DNA of 48,634 nucleotides from JANXLO01 sp043762265 (GTDB taxonomy: Bacteria > Armatimonadota > Chthonomonadetes > Chthonomonadales > Chthonomonadaceae), in assembly GCA_043762265.1 (NCBI GenBank), contig JAYUMV010000160.1, positions 1-48,634 of the forward strand. The letters are read 5' to 3'. Shown piece by piece: positions 1 to 8,633 of this stretch. Both the position numbers and the translations under genes were made by a program. How positions within the stretch are numbered: position 1 is the first letter of the stretch; each line of letters opens with the position of its first letter. Below the pieces are notes generated by a model. The model did no database searches and was not told the DNA's origin. It saw only the letters and a list, made by a program, of their open reading frames with translations.

Positions 1-80
1 GTCGAAGATAGGGCGGCGCTGTTGCGTAATCCCCCGTAAGCCTCACGGCAGCGCCCCGCGCGCAGAAGGCGCATACGCGG

Positions 81-86
81 TATAAT
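81..86 (+). promoter_or_regulatory. -10 element of the two-component operon
   Basis: A perfect TATAAT lies 40 bases before the response regulator start. No good -35 box is seen at the usual distance, so the promoter may be activator dependent (autoregulation is common for OmpR-type regulators). Inference from position only. Confidence 0.5.
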
Positions 87-125
87 GACAGACGACGACT
101 ACGAAACTTTAACGGAGAAGACCCG

Positions 126-806
126 ATGCGCATCCTGGTGGTGGAAGACGAAAAGAAAGTAGCCAGCTTCCTAAAACAGGGACTGGAGCAGTCGTCCTAT
201 ACGGTGGATGTGGTTCATACAGGCGAGGATGCACTCGAATACGCCTTGATCAACGAGTATGCCGCCATCGTCCTGGATATCATGCTGCCAGGGCGGGACG
301 GTCTCTCTGTGGTGCGGGAGCTGCGGGCGCGGAAGGTGGGGGTGCCTGTGCTGGCGCTGACGGCTCGGAATGCGCTGGAGGATCGTGTCCACGGCCTCGA
401 TAGCGGGTGCGACGACTATCTGCCGAAACCGTTCGCGTTCGATGAGTTGCTGGCGCGTCTGCGGGCGCTGTTGCGGCGACAGACGAACGAGGGGCGTTTG
501 CCGCGCCTGGAGTTTTCGGGTCTCACCGTCGATCCTGCCACCCGTGTGGTTCAGCGAGATGGACGCGCCATCGAACTGACCAACAAAGAGTATGCTCTCC
601 TGGAACTGCTCTTGCGCCATCCGGCGCAGGTCTTTACGCGTACCGCCATTCTGGAGAGCGTCTGGGGGTACGATTTCGACGCTGGCAGCAATGTGTTGGA
701 GGTCTATATGAACTTCCTGCGCAAGAAGATCGATGGTAACGGCGCGAAAAAACTGCTGCATACGGTGCGAGGCGTCGGCTATGTCTTACGTGAAGATTCC
801 GAGTAA
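126..806 (+). CDS. OmpR/PhoB-family response regulator
   Basis: Cytoplasmic DNA-binding regulator of a two-component system. The 226-residue length is standard. The N-terminal receiver domain (about 1-120) has the acidic pocket E7-D8, phosphoacceptor D51 (in LDIMLPGRDG), T79 and K101 (in LPKPF). The C-terminal winged-helix domain (about 130-224) has the usual NKEYALLELLLRHP recognition-domain start and the RGVGYVL end. It most resembles the CusR/heavy-metal group of OmpR regulators. A GGAG ribosome site sits before the ATG, and a TATAAT is 40 bases upstream. The kinase gene overlaps its 3' end, so the two are co-translated and probably form a cognate pair. The signal cannot be read from the sequence. 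Confidence 0.93.
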   Translation: MRILVVEDEKKVASFLKQGLEQSSYTVDVVHTGEDALEYALINEYAAIVLDIMLPGRDGLSVVRELRARKVGVPVLALTARNALEDRVHGLDSGCDDYLPKPFAFDELLARLRALLRRQTNEGRLPRLEFSGLTVDPATRVVQRDGRAIELTNKEYALLELLLRHPAQVFTRTAILESVWGYDFDAGSNVLEVYMNFLRKKIDGNGAKKLLHTVRGVGYVLREDSE

Positions 807-2325
807 AACGGTGGTCCGTGGGCGGGAGGTTGCCGGGGACGCCCCGGCAACCAGGGAGCCTAAACCTTCCGGATGGTCCTGGATGCGACCACGCAGTCTG
901 CGCGCGCAGTTGGCGCTCTGGCACGGACTGCTGCTGGCCTTGACACTGTTACTTCTGGCAGCCTTTACCTATCTGCTGCTACGGGAGTACCTCAACCATA
1001 GCGCCGATGCTGCGCTAACCGAATTTGCCGAGACGACCAGCAAAGACGTTGCCGCTGCGGTCTATCACTATCACACCCTCCACCCCGGTCAGCCGCTTAC
1101 GCCCGATACTGAGACCCACTTCATCGATACCAACGATCTTCAGTCCTGGGGCCGCTATGTACAAGTAATCGATGACCATGGCAACGCAGTCGCCTTCTCG
1201 GATGCGCTCCGCAAACACAAACTTCCGGTGCTCTCCGAGACGCTGCTAGCCTGCCGTGTCTCCGGCAAACCGGTCTTCGATACCGTAACGACGCTGGGAC
1301 AGTATCCCGTCCGGATGGTAACGCTTCCGGTTCAACAGGGCAGTTCCATCCCCTATCTCGTGCAGGTCGGGGCCTCCGTCGAAGGAGTCGAAGGTGCGCT
1401 GCAACGGGCGCTGTTTCTGCTTCTGGTACTGACTCCCTCCATCTTCCTTATCGCCCTGCTCGGCGGCTGGGTTCTGGTAGGCAGCTCCCTCCGTCCGGTG
1501 GACGAGATGACCCGTGCAGCGTTGCGCATCGAAAGCAAACACCTCGATATGCGGATCGCTCCGCCCCGTTCCGACAACGAGATCGGTCGCCTCGCAGCCG
1601 CTCTCAACGAGATGATCGCCCGTCTTGACCGCAGTTTCCAACAGATCGAACGGTTCACCGCCGACGCTTCGCACGAACTTAAGACGCCTTTGACCGCCAT
1701 CCGGGGCGAGGCCGAGGTCGCCCTGATGTCGGCGCAAACGCCCGCAACGCAGGCAACTTTGCAGAGCATCATCGCAGAGACGGAACGCCTCTCCTCCATC
1801 GTCAACAACCTGTTGTTGCTCTCACGCGCGGATGCCGACCAGGTACGCCTGAACCAGGACCCGGTCGCCCTCCACGAGATCGTCCTGACGACATTCGAGA
1901 CATTAGAACGCTTGGCACGCCGCAAGAATATCGCCCTCGATTTCGCCGACATGGAAGAGGTCACGATCCCGGGGGACGCGCTCTGGCTACAGCAACTCTT
2001 CACCAACCTCATCCACAATGCGATCCACTACACCCCCGAGGGCGGGCGCGTCACTCTCGCCCTCACCATCACAAAGTCCGGACAACCGGAGGCGCCCTTC
2101 GCCCAATTCTCCGTGGAAGACACTGGCCCCGGCATTCCCGCCGAACATCTCCCTTTCCTCTTCGACCGCTTCTACCGCGTCGATTCCGGGCGCAGTCGGG
2201 ATCAGGGCGGCAGCGGCTTGGGCCTCAATATCGCCCGCTGGGTCGCCGAATCCCACGGCGGTAAAATCACTATCTCCAGCGTAGTCGGCAAGGGAACCGT
2301 ATTTACGGTTTTGCTGCCGGTATAA
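781..2325 (+). CDS. HAMP-containing sensor histidine kinase
   Basis: Membrane kinase partner of the preceding regulator. From the chosen start (514 residues): first membrane helix about 44-67, an extracytoplasmic sensor region of about 140 residues, second helix about 209-234, HAMP (SSLRPVDEM onward), HisKA with phospho-acceptor H298 in ASHELKTPL, and the HATPase domain with N-box (N413, NLIHNAIHYTP), G1 box DTGPGIP (447 on) and G2 box GGSGLGL (476 on). All catalytic boxes are present. The frame is open to an ATG at 733, but the ATG at 781 overlaps the regulator by only 26 bases and has a GAGG-like site in front; a third ATG at 883 also lies before the first helix. The sensor domain is not recognised, so the stimulus is unknown. 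Confidence 0.9.
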   Translation: MSYVKIPSKTVVRGREVAGDAPATREPKPSGWSWMRPRSLRAQLALWHGLLLALTLLLLAAFTYLLLREYLNHSADAALTEFAETTSKDVAAAVYHYHTLHPGQPLTPDTETHFIDTNDLQSWGRYVQVIDDHGNAVAFSDALRKHKLPVLSETLLACRVSGKPVFDTVTTLGQYPVRMVTLPVQQGSSIPYLVQVGASVEGVEGALQRALFLLLVLTPSIFLIALLGGWVLVGSSLRPVDEMTRAALRIESKHLDMRIAPPRSDNEIGRLAAALNEMIARLDRSFQQIERFTADASHELKTPLTAIRGEAEVALMSAQTPATQATLQSIIAETERLSSIVNNLLLLSRADADQVRLNQDPVALHEIVLTTFETLERLARRKNIALDFADMEEVTIPGDALWLQQLFTNLIHNAIHYTPEGGRVTLALTITKSGQPEAPFAQFSVEDTGPGIPAEHLPFLFDRFYRVDSGRSRDQGGSGLGLNIARWVAESHGGKITISSVVGKGTVFTVLLPV

Positions 2326-2440
2326 TCCAAGCGAACAGGCCGAAGGACGCATTTGCTACGACTGGCTTCACGCTTCGAAAATCCACAATAGTAAAACCGC
2401 TTCCCATGGCAGTACGGAAAGGCATCTACTCGAAAACTCC

Positions 2441-2492
2441 AAGCAATCAAAAGCCCCTGTTTGCAGAGAGGAATTCTCTGGTAGCAGGGGGC
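2441..2492 (-). terminator. Rho-independent terminator of the small minus-strand gene
   Basis: A two-part stem (CCCCTG 2454-2459 with CAGGGG 2485-2490, inner CAGAGA with TCTCTG) is followed on the minus strand by TTTTGATTGCTT. It lies about 30 bases after the stop codon of the 63-residue gene. Confidence 0.6.
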
Positions 2493-2522
2493 ATTGAGCG
2501 AGGCAAGTTAATAAAGTGTGGA

Positions 2523-2714
2523 TCAGGCGTTGCCGGATCGGCGCTGGAACATGCGGGTGGTCGGCTGATGTCCGGCGACTTTCTGGTTCTGGACCGGCAG
2601 GGTGCTGGGCGGCTGGGCAGCCTGCTTCTTCTCCTGCTCCTGTTTGATCTCTTCCTTGCCTTCCGGCGTGCTGCGTTTGACCTGACGTGCGAGTTTGCGT
2701 CCTGGATTTCCCAT
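2523..2714 (-). CDS. Small charged protein, unknown function
   Basis: A 63-residue, highly charged protein with a Lys/Arg-rich N-terminal half (MGNPGRKLARQVKR), a Glu/Lys/Gln-rich middle that could be helical, and a Pro/Gln-rich tail. No membrane segment or known family is recognised. It is called real because all expression signals line up on the minus strand: a -10 box TATAAT at 2742-2747, a strong AAGGAGGAG ribosome site about ten bases before the ATG, and a hairpin with a T-tract after the stop. It sits alone between the two-component operon and the cytochrome operon. Longer frames on either strand overlap it but lack a comparable ribosome site. It could be a nucleic-acid-binding or stress protein, but that is a guess from charge alone. 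Confidence 0.6.
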   Translation of the reverse strand: MGNPGRKLARQVKRSTPEGKEEIKQEQEKKQAAQPPSTLPVQNQKVAGHQPTTRMFQRRSGNA

Positions 2715-2741
2715 GGTGTTTCTCTCCTCCTTTGTGCCTCA

Positions 2742-2747
2742 ATTATA
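2742..2747 (-). promoter_or_regulatory. -10 element of the small gene
   Basis: TATAAT on the minus strand, 28 bases before the start codon. The -35 region overlaps a 6-bp hairpin (ATCGGC 2756-2761 with GCCGAT 2767-2772) and is not a good consensus. Confidence 0.5.
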
Positions 2748-2755
2748 CTCTATAT

Positions 2756-2776
2756 ATCGGCGCAAAGCCGATTTTT
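2756..2776 (+). terminator. Possible weak plus-strand terminator
   Basis: A 6-bp stem with a 5-base loop is followed on the plus strand by five T. It could stop readthrough from the two-component operon 430 bases upstream. The stem is short, so this is tentative; it could instead matter for the overlapping minus-strand promoter. Confidence 0.3.
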
Positions 2777-2892
2777 GCTCAGTTTTCGGCGGGTCAGATG
2801 CCGGGAAATGGGCGTCACAAACGCACACGTTCCGTGTCCAAGAGAGGAAAGAACGCTCTCCTAAGAAAAAAGGCGGGAGATGCAGGATTTCC

Positions 2893-2921
2893 TTTCTTCC
2901 TGAACGTCTATCTAGTATAAT
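2893..2921 (+). promoter_or_regulatory. Promoter of the first cytochrome operon
   Basis: TATAAT at 2916-2921 with a weak -35 (TTTCTT, 2893-2898) at 17-bp spacing. The leader to the chosen start codon at 3088 is about 160 bases. Apart from this and the small-gene signals, nothing else is seen in 2715-3087. Confidence 0.5.
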
Positions 2922-3087
2922 AGCCTTAGCGTCTGAGTCTCATGTGCGGCAACGCCGTTTCACAACTCAATTACAACATCGAACCTATAACAGTTAACAG
3001 TCAAATATAAATATGAGTAACAGAAACTTCCATTATCGCCTCGGCCGTTTGCGTGCGTCCCGCCGTCTCGGTGAGGGGGCAAGCTAC

Positions 3088-5460
3088 ATGAAACGCAGTT
3101 CTTTCCTGCTGCTTTCCGGCTTGTTGCCGACAGGGCTGCTGGTCTACGCCACGACGTTGCCTCCGGCGGGCGCATCGACCCCGCCGAAAGGCAAACAGAC
3201 CGCCGCACACGCCGCACCGACCACCTCGAGTTTCGAGACGGACGTCGCCCCCCTGATGCGCAAGTACTGTCTCGCCTGCCATAGCGGTCCCAATCCTTCC
3301 GGTGGTGTCAATGCGGATAAGGATACGACGACGGCTGCCGTGATCAAGAACCGCAGCACCTGGGAAAATATCGCCCGTAACATCAGTGACAACCACATGC
3401 CACCCGCCAGTGCGCCGCAGCCGACCGCCGCCGAGCGGGATCGCATGGCGGGCTGGGTCGAGAGCACCTTTACCAAGGCCGACTGCGCCCTCCACGATCC
3501 CGGTCGTATCACGCTGCGCCGCCTGAATCGGGAAGAGTACAACAACACCGTGCGGGATCTCTTCGGCATCGACATTCGCCCTGCCGACAGTTTCCCCTCC
3601 GACGATGTGGGCTACGGCTTCGATAATATCGGCGATGTGCTTTCGCTCTCACCGCTGCTGATGGAAAAATATCTCAACGCCGCTGAGAAAGTCGCCCAGA
3701 CCGCGATCCTGACGCCCGAAGACGCCAATAAACCTGCCCACATCCCGGCAGCAACGATGCAGCATACGGTGGGCAACGCTTACAACGGCAACGGTTTTCT
3801 ACTGAACACGAATGGCGATGTCCATACCGACTACGATATACCGCGCGACGGCAACTATACCATTCGTATCAACGCTGCGCAGCAGCCCGGTGGCCCCGAA
3901 AACGCCAAGATGGCTCTGCATATCGATGATAAGGTCGTCTTCACCTTCGACGTCGCCGCTCAGGAACGGAATCCACGCACTTACGAGCTGCCGATCCCGC
4001 TGAAGGCAGGCAAACATCGGTTCGCGATGGAGTTTACCAACGACTTCTACGACCCGAAGGCGCCTCAGGGCAAGCAGGACCGCAATCTGATCGTCAACTA
4101 TCTGGAGATGGCTGGCCCTCCCGGAATGCCGAAGGATCTGCCCGTCTCGCACAAGCGGATCCTTTTCTGCGAGCCGTCTGCGACTCTGACCAAAGACGAG
4201 GCCGCACGCAAGATCCTGACGGCTTTTACCTCCAAAGCTTATCGCCGCCCGGTTACCGCGCAGGAAGTGGACCGTCTTCTGACGTATGTACATCTGGCGG
4301 AAAAACAGGGAGAGAGTTTCGAGGGCGGCATTCGCGTCGCGGTTGAAGCGGTCCTGGTCAACCCAAACTTTCTGTTCCATGTCGAACTGGACCCGAAGCC
4401 GAACGAGAAGACGACCAGCCGCTACCTGACCGATTACGAACTGGCGGCACGCCTCTCCTATTTCCTGTGGAGCAGCGTCCCGGACGCCGAACTGAACACT
4501 CTCGCCGCGCAGGGCAAGCTGCAGAACAGCAAAATGCTGGAGCAGCAGGTGAAGCGGATGCTAAAGGATCCTAAGGCGCAGGCGCTGGGCCAGAACTTCG
4601 CGGGCCAGTGGCTGCAACTGCGCAACCTGTCGCAGGTGCGCCCCGATACGGGCCGCTTCCCGGACTGGAACGAGAAACTGCGCGTGGCGATGAAGACCGA
4701 GACCGAAATGTTCTTTAACTCCATCGTGAGTGAAGATCGCAGTCTCCTGGACTTCATCGATGCGAAATATACATTTCTGAATGAGCCGCTGGCAAAGCAC
4801 TACGGGATCACGAGCGTCTCCGGCGACAACTTCCGGCGCGTGGCGCTCGAAGGTGATCAGCGCGGTGGCCTGCTCACCCAGGCGAGTATCCTGACCGTGA
4901 CCTCGAACCCGACCCGAACGTCACCGGTCAAACGCGGGAAGTGGGTGCTGGACAATCTGCTCGGCACGCCGCCCCCGCCCGCCCCGCCGAATGTGCCAAA
5001 ACTGGCGGACGACAACAAAGGTCCCCTGGTGGGCACCCTGCGCCAGCGTATGGAGCAGCATCGCAAAGATCCGGCCTGCGCTTCGTGCCATGCCCGTATG
5101 GACCCGTTGGGCTTCGGGCTGGAGAACTTTGATGCGACCGGGGGATGGCGCGTCAAAGACGGCGATTCCACTGTGGATGCTTCCGGTGTACTGCCCGGCA
5201 ATGTCGCCTTCACCGGCCCGGCGCAGTTGAAGAGTATTCTGAAGACAAAGAAGACGCTGTTCGTCCACTGTCTTACCGAGAAGATGATGACCTACGCCCT
5301 CGGGCGCGGCATCGAGCACTATGACCGTTGCAATATCGACGCAATGGTGAGCAACGTCGCGCAGAACGACTACAAGTTCTCTGCGCTGGTAAATGCAATC
5401 GTGGAAAGTGATCCCTTCCGCAAGCGGCGTGGGGACGATGGAGGCTTAGCAACTCGATGA
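3088..5460 (+). CDS. Planctomycete-type secreted c-type cytochrome (PSD family, DUF1587/1592/1588/1585)
   Basis: Large exported haem protein (790 residues). A signal peptide (MKRSSFLLLSGLLPTGLL, cleavage near residue 29) leads into a PSCyt1-like haem site C61-L-A-C-H65. The middle carries DUF1587 (ITLRRLNREEYNNTVRDLFG) and a carbohydrate-binding-like beta region, then DUF1595, DUF1592 (LAARLSYFLWSSVPD) and DUF1588 with a second haem-type motif C664-A-S-C-H668. DUF1585 closes the protein. The frame is open further upstream, but the ATG at 3088 is preferred: GAGGGGG stands in front and it begins the signal peptide. These families occur mostly in Planctomycetes, Verrucomicrobia and Armatimonadota. 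Their redox role is not established; polysaccharide oxidation or extracellular electron transfer are proposals only. The stop overlaps the next start. Confidence 0.88.
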   Translation: MKRSSFLLLSGLLPTGLLVYATTLPPAGASTPPKGKQTAAHAAPTTSSFETDVAPLMRKYCLACHSGPNPSGGVNADKDTTTAAVIKNRSTWENIARNISDNHMPPASAPQPTAAERDRMAGWVESTFTKADCALHDPGRITLRRLNREEYNNTVRDLFGIDIRPADSFPSDDVGYGFDNIGDVLSLSPLLMEKYLNAAEKVAQTAILTPEDANKPAHIPAATMQHTVGNAYNGNGFLLNTNGDVHTDYDIPRDGNYTIRINAAQQPGGPENAKMALHIDDKVVFTFDVAAQERNPRTYELPIPLKAGKHRFAMEFTNDFYDPKAPQGKQDRNLIVNYLEMAGPPGMPKDLPVSHKRILFCEPSATLTKDEAARKILTAFTSKAYRRPVTAQEVDRLLTYVHLAEKQGESFEGGIRVAVEAVLVNPNFLFHVELDPKPNEKTTSRYLTDYELAARLSYFLWSSVPDAELNTLAAQGKLQNSKMLEQQVKRMLKDPKAQALGQNFAGQWLQLRNLSQVRPDTGRFPDWNEKLRVAMKTETEMFFNSIVSEDRSLLDFIDAKYTFLNEPLAKHYGITSVSGDNFRRVALEGDQRGGLLTQASILTVTSNPTRTSPVKRGKWVLDNLLGTPPPPAPPNVPKLADDNKGPLVGTLRQRMEQHRKDPACASCHARMDPLGFGLENFDATGGWRVKDGDSTVDASGVLPGNVAFTGPAQLKSILKTKKTLFVHCLTEKMMTYALGRGIEHYDRCNIDAMVSNVAQNDYKFSALVNAIVESDPFRKRRGDDGGLATR

Positions 5461-6806
5461 CCAATCCTGTGATCTCTCGACGAACCCTGCTGCGCGGTCT
5501 GGGCACCGCTATGGCGCTCCCCGCGCTGGAAGCGATGATCCCTGGTGCCTCCGCCCTGGCACAGTCTGGCAAGAAAGCCGCCCGCGTCAATCGCATGGTG
5601 TTTATGTTCGTGCCAAACGGCATCAACATGAAGATGTGGACCCCCGCGACAGAAGGCGCTTTCGAGTTGACGCCCACGCTTGCCCCGCTCAAGAAAGTCA
5701 AAGACAGCCTGACGGTCCTGACGGGCCTCTCGCAGAACAACGCCGCCGCGCTCGGCGACGGGGGCGGCGACCATGCCCGCTCCGCCGCCGCCTTCCTGAC
5801 CGGCTGCCATCCGCGTAAAACCGATGGCGCGGATATCAAGAACGGGATCTCTGCCGACCAACTCGCTGCCATGCATGTCGGCAACAAGACCTTCTTCCCG
5901 TCTCTGGAGATCGGCTGCGAGCGTAGTGGGCAGTCCGGAAACTGCGACAGCGGCTACTCCTGCGCTTACTCCTCCAATATCGCCTGGCGCGGAGAGGCTT
6001 CGCCCGTCGCCAAGGAGCTGGACCCGCGCCTGGTGTTCGAGCGCCTCTTCTCCAACGGTAATCCGGGAGACACCAAAGAGAGCATTGAGCGCCGCCGCAT
6101 CTATCGCCATAGCATCCTGGACTCAGTCATGGAGGACGCTGGTCGCCTGAAAAGCCGCCTCGGCACACACGACCAGAGCAAACTGGACGAGTACTTCTCC
6201 AGCGTTCGCGAGATCGAGCATCGGTTGGAGTGGGCGGAGAAGTCGAATTCAGCGGGGAAGGTGAGTGCAAACGATCGCCCGACCGGTATTCCTTCGGACT
6301 TCGGCGAGCATATCCGGCTGTTGGGCGATATGATGGTGCTGGCGTTCCAGGCCGACCTGACCCGCATCTGCACCTTCATGGTCCTCAACGATGGCAACAA
6401 CCGCAGCTATAAAGAGATCGGCGTGCCGGAAGGCCATCACGACTGTTCGCACCACGGTGGCAATGCGGAGAAACTGACCAAGGTGCAGGCGATCAACACC
6501 TTCCACACCACCCAGTTGGCCTATATCCTGGAGAAGATGCAGTCGATCAAAGAGCCGGAAGGCACCCTGCTCGACAACACCATGTTCGTCTACGGCGCGG
6601 GCATCAGCGATGGCGACCGACACAACCACGACGATCTGCCGATCCTGCTGGCAGGCCGGGGCGCGGGCACCATCAAAGCGGGCCACCACAAATCCTATAA
6701 GGACGGCACCCCGATGACCAATCTGTTCCTCGCGATGCTCGACCGTATGGGCGTCCCCGCCGAGAAGATCGGCGACAGCACGGGCCGCCTCGACATGTTG
6801 TTCTGA
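5457..6806 (+). CDS. DUF1552 family exported protein
   Basis: A 449-residue protein with a Tat-like N-terminus (ISRRTLLRGLGTAMALPALEA), so probably exported folded. It matches DUF1552, which almost always follows a DUF1592-type cytochrome, as here with an ATGA overlap. The family's HXXSHH signature is present as H328-D-C-S-H-H333, suggesting a metal site, and GNNRSY and SDGDRHNHDDLP are further conserved stretches. DUF1552 and DUF1501 are related to the alkaline-phosphatase/sulfatase fold, but no enzyme activity is established. The partnership with the preceding cytochrome is inferred from the overlap and the family's genomic habit. Confidence 0.88.
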   Translation: MTNPVISRRTLLRGLGTAMALPALEAMIPGASALAQSGKKAARVNRMVFMFVPNGINMKMWTPATEGAFELTPTLAPLKKVKDSLTVLTGLSQNNAAALGDGGGDHARSAAAFLTGCHPRKTDGADIKNGISADQLAAMHVGNKTFFPSLEIGCERSGQSGNCDSGYSCAYSSNIAWRGEASPVAKELDPRLVFERLFSNGNPGDTKESIERRRIYRHSILDSVMEDAGRLKSRLGTHDQSKLDEYFSSVREIEHRLEWAEKSNSAGKVSANDRPTGIPSDFGEHIRLLGDMMVLAFQADLTRICTFMVLNDGNNRSYKEIGVPEGHHDCSHHGGNAEKLTKVQAINTFHTTQLAYILEKMQSIKEPEGTLLDNTMFVYGAGISDGDRHNHDDLPILLAGRGAGTIKAGHHKSYKDGTPMTNLFLAMLDRMGVPAEKIGDSTGRLDMLF

Positions 6807-6848
6807 AATCGCCTGCCCGATTTCAATCTTTCAAACGTGCTAAAAGCC

Positions 6849-6886
6849 GCCGGTCGCACTGTAGAGTGCGACCGGCAGCTTTTTTT
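6849..6886 (+). terminator. Strong Rho-independent terminator
   Basis: A perfect 12-bp G+C-rich stem (6849-6860 with 6865-6876), four-base loop GTAG, and a run of seven T directly after. It ends the cytochrome/DUF1552 operon. The minus side has CTTTTAG after the stem, so it may also stop the convergent oxidoreductase gene. Confidence 0.9.
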
Positions 6887-6916
6887 GTTTTTGGAGTTCC
6901 GTAGTTCCGCGAGAAA

Positions 6917-8299
6917 TCAGTACTCGTGCTTGATCGTGATTCCGGGCTGGGGCTGGGGATAGCGATTGTTGGCGTCTGCTGGCAGCGGCCCCGGTGAATC
7001 CTTCGTCAGTTTGTCCAGGCCGGGGGCGAACTCATGGTCGCAGTTGAGCATGTCCTGGAAAGAGATCTCCTGGCCCGTGTGCGCCGCCATTCGGCCCATG
7101 CTGGTGGTCACGCTCGCTTCTACGCCGCGCTTGACTTCGTTGTAGGGCTTGTTGTTGCGGATGGCGTCAACCAACTCGTCCCACTCGTTTTGGTACGGGT
7201 TGCTGTTGTCCTTGGACTGCCAGACCAGGTTCGCGGGATTCTCGTTTTGCCCCTTGTAGATCGAGGAGGGCGTACCGCAGTCGTTAGCGGCGGCAGCGAT
7301 AGCCATGCCTTTGGTACCGTGCACATAGCTCGAATAGATGCCTGCCGCACCGTTCATACAGCGCCCGTCGAAGTAGAGTTTGGTTCCGTCCGCAAAGGTG
7401 TATTCCACGGAGTAGGTGTCCAGGTTCTGATCTACGAACGGGGTGCCGTCGGCCTCCTGCTTGTAGTGGCGACCGCCCAGCGCCTGGGCTTTGACCGGCC
7501 AGGCGTTCTTCATCCAGCAGAGGTGATCGATGTGGTGAATGTAGAAGTCGCTGAAGTTGCCGCCGCTCGCCCACAGGAAGCTATGGAAGCGTCGGATCTG
7601 GTACTCTACATCGGTGACACCTGCCGGTTTCGGGGTCGAGTTGAAATAGCCTGCGGGGCCGTGCATTCGGTAGCCGCGCATAAAGAGGATCTCCCCGAGT
7701 TCGCCGTTCTGAATTCGGGCGTGCAGTTCTTGAAGCGGGCGAGCGTGGCGAGACATCAGTCCTACGCCCACTTTGAGGTTTTTGGCCACGGACTCCTCGG
7801 CCAGTTTGAGCATCCGCTTGCTGGTCGGGCCATCGACCGTCACCGGCTTCTCCATGAAGACGTTGAGCCGCTTCTCGATGGCGTACGTGAAGTGCACCCA
7901 GCGGAAGGCAGGAGGAGTCGTTAGAATAACGATATCACCGGGTTTGAGGCAGTCCATCGCGTGCTTGTAAGCGTCGAAGCCCAGGAAGCGACGGTCTTCC
8001 GGCACCTCCACCTTTTTGCCGCCCGCCTGACTGATGGCATCGTAACTCGCCTTGAGGCGGTCGGGAAAGGCATCGGCCATAGCGACGAGTTTGATAGGGC
8101 CAGTCTTGGTGGCCAGCGCCTGCAAGGCGGCTCCGCTGCCGCGTCCTCCACAACCCACAAGCGCGACCTGGATCATCTCGCTGCTGGCCGCGTGGACGGC
8201 CATCGGTTGAAGCCCGGTCAGAGCGGTAGCGGTGGCGACGCCGCCCGCCGTTTTGAGGAATTGCCGTCGCGTGGGCAGCGACTTCTCGTCAAGTGTCAT
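6917..8299 (-). CDS. Tat-exported Gfo/Idh/MocA-family oxidoreductase
   Basis: NAD(P)-dependent sugar-type oxidoreductase, 460 residues. The N-terminus is a twin-arginine signal (R11-R12 in PTRRQFLKTAGG), so the enzyme is predicted to act outside the cytoplasmic membrane, probably with a tightly bound cofactor. The Rossmann fold follows (VALVGCGGRGSG, about 45-55), then the family's EKP motif (FMEKPVTVDG). The C-terminal half is the usual substrate domain; the HHIDHLCW stretch resembles the catalytic region of exported members in Planctomycetes and Armatimonadota. An AAGGGA site precedes the ATG and a 7-bp inverted repeat lies just before that. The substrate is unknown. It converges with the DUF1552 gene and is not in an operon. 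Confidence 0.88.
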   Translation of the reverse strand: MTLDEKSLPTRRQFLKTAGGVATATALTGLQPMAVHAASSEMIQVALVGCGGRGSGAALQALATKTGPIKLVAMADAFPDRLKASYDAISQAGGKKVEVPEDRRFLGFDAYKHAMDCLKPGDIVILTTPPAFRWVHFTYAIEKRLNVFMEKPVTVDGPTSKRMLKLAEESVAKNLKVGVGLMSRHARPLQELHARIQNGELGEILFMRGYRMHGPAGYFNSTPKPAGVTDVEYQIRRFHSFLWASGGNFSDFYIHHIDHLCWMKNAWPVKAQALGGRHYKQEADGTPFVDQNLDTYSVEYTFADGTKLYFDGRCMNGAAGIYSSYVHGTKGMAIAAAANDCGTPSSIYKGQNENPANLVWQSKDNSNPYQNEWDELVDAIRNNKPYNEVKRGVEASVTTSMGRMAAHTGQEISFQDMLNCDHEFAPGLDKLTKDSPGPLPADANNRYPQPQPGITIKHEY

Positions 8300-8312
8300 G
8301 AGTTCCCTTTCG

Positions 8313-8334
8313 TCGCGAGCGAACTTTCTCGCGA
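8313..8334 (-). other. Leader inverted repeat before the oxidoreductase ribosome site
   Basis: Perfect 7-bp repeat TCGCGAG / CTCGCGA with an 8-base loop, ending four bases before the AAGGGA ribosome site. In the transcript it would form a hairpin beside the start region and could affect translation, or be an operator. No further evidence. Confidence 0.4.
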
Positions 8335-8491
8335 TTTCCTGTTAAATTGAGGTTATCCGTGCCTTGAGAATTAGCTTCACTGTGCAGCAGCGGTTTTCCT
8401 GCCTCATTGTCTTTTCTGCGGAAATTTACGATGCACTGCCCCATTCGATGCAGGAGAGAAAAAGCTTACCGATTCGAGAAACCCTTCAGAC

Positions 8492-8522
8492 ACAAAAAGT
8501 CCGACCATCGAAATGATCGGAC
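8492..8522 (-). terminator. Terminator of the tRNA-Gly/tRNA-Arg transcript
   Basis: On the minus strand a 6-bp stem (GTCCGA/TCGGAC, extended past one mismatch) is followed directly by TTTTTGTG. It lies 33 bases after tRNA-Arg. Confidence 0.8.
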
Positions 8523-8554
8523 GATTGATTTCTTTTGTTCCTTTGCGGAGAAGG

Positions 8555-8627
8555 TACCCCCGGCAAGGCTCGAACTTGCGGCCATTCGCTTAGAAGGCGA
8601 ATGCTCTATCCACTGAGCTACGAGGGC
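8555..8627 (-). tRNA. tRNA-Arg (anticodon TCT)
   Basis: A 73-base cloverleaf reads cleanly: acceptor GCCCTCG with CGGGGGT, D stem GCTC/GAGC, anticodon stem TTCGC/GCGAA with loop CTTCTAA (anticodon TCT, decoding AGA), T stem GCAAG/CTTGC with loop TTCGAGC, and discriminator A. The CCA end is not encoded. It is the second gene of a two-tRNA transcript, six bases after tRNA-Gly. Confidence 0.95.
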
Positions 8628-8633
8628 AGATAA

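Noticed and set aside
2406..2864. A 152-residue plus-strand frame overlapping the small minus-strand gene
   Set aside because: No ribosome site or promoter on that strand, and its composition does not look protein-like, whereas the minus strand has a full set of signals.
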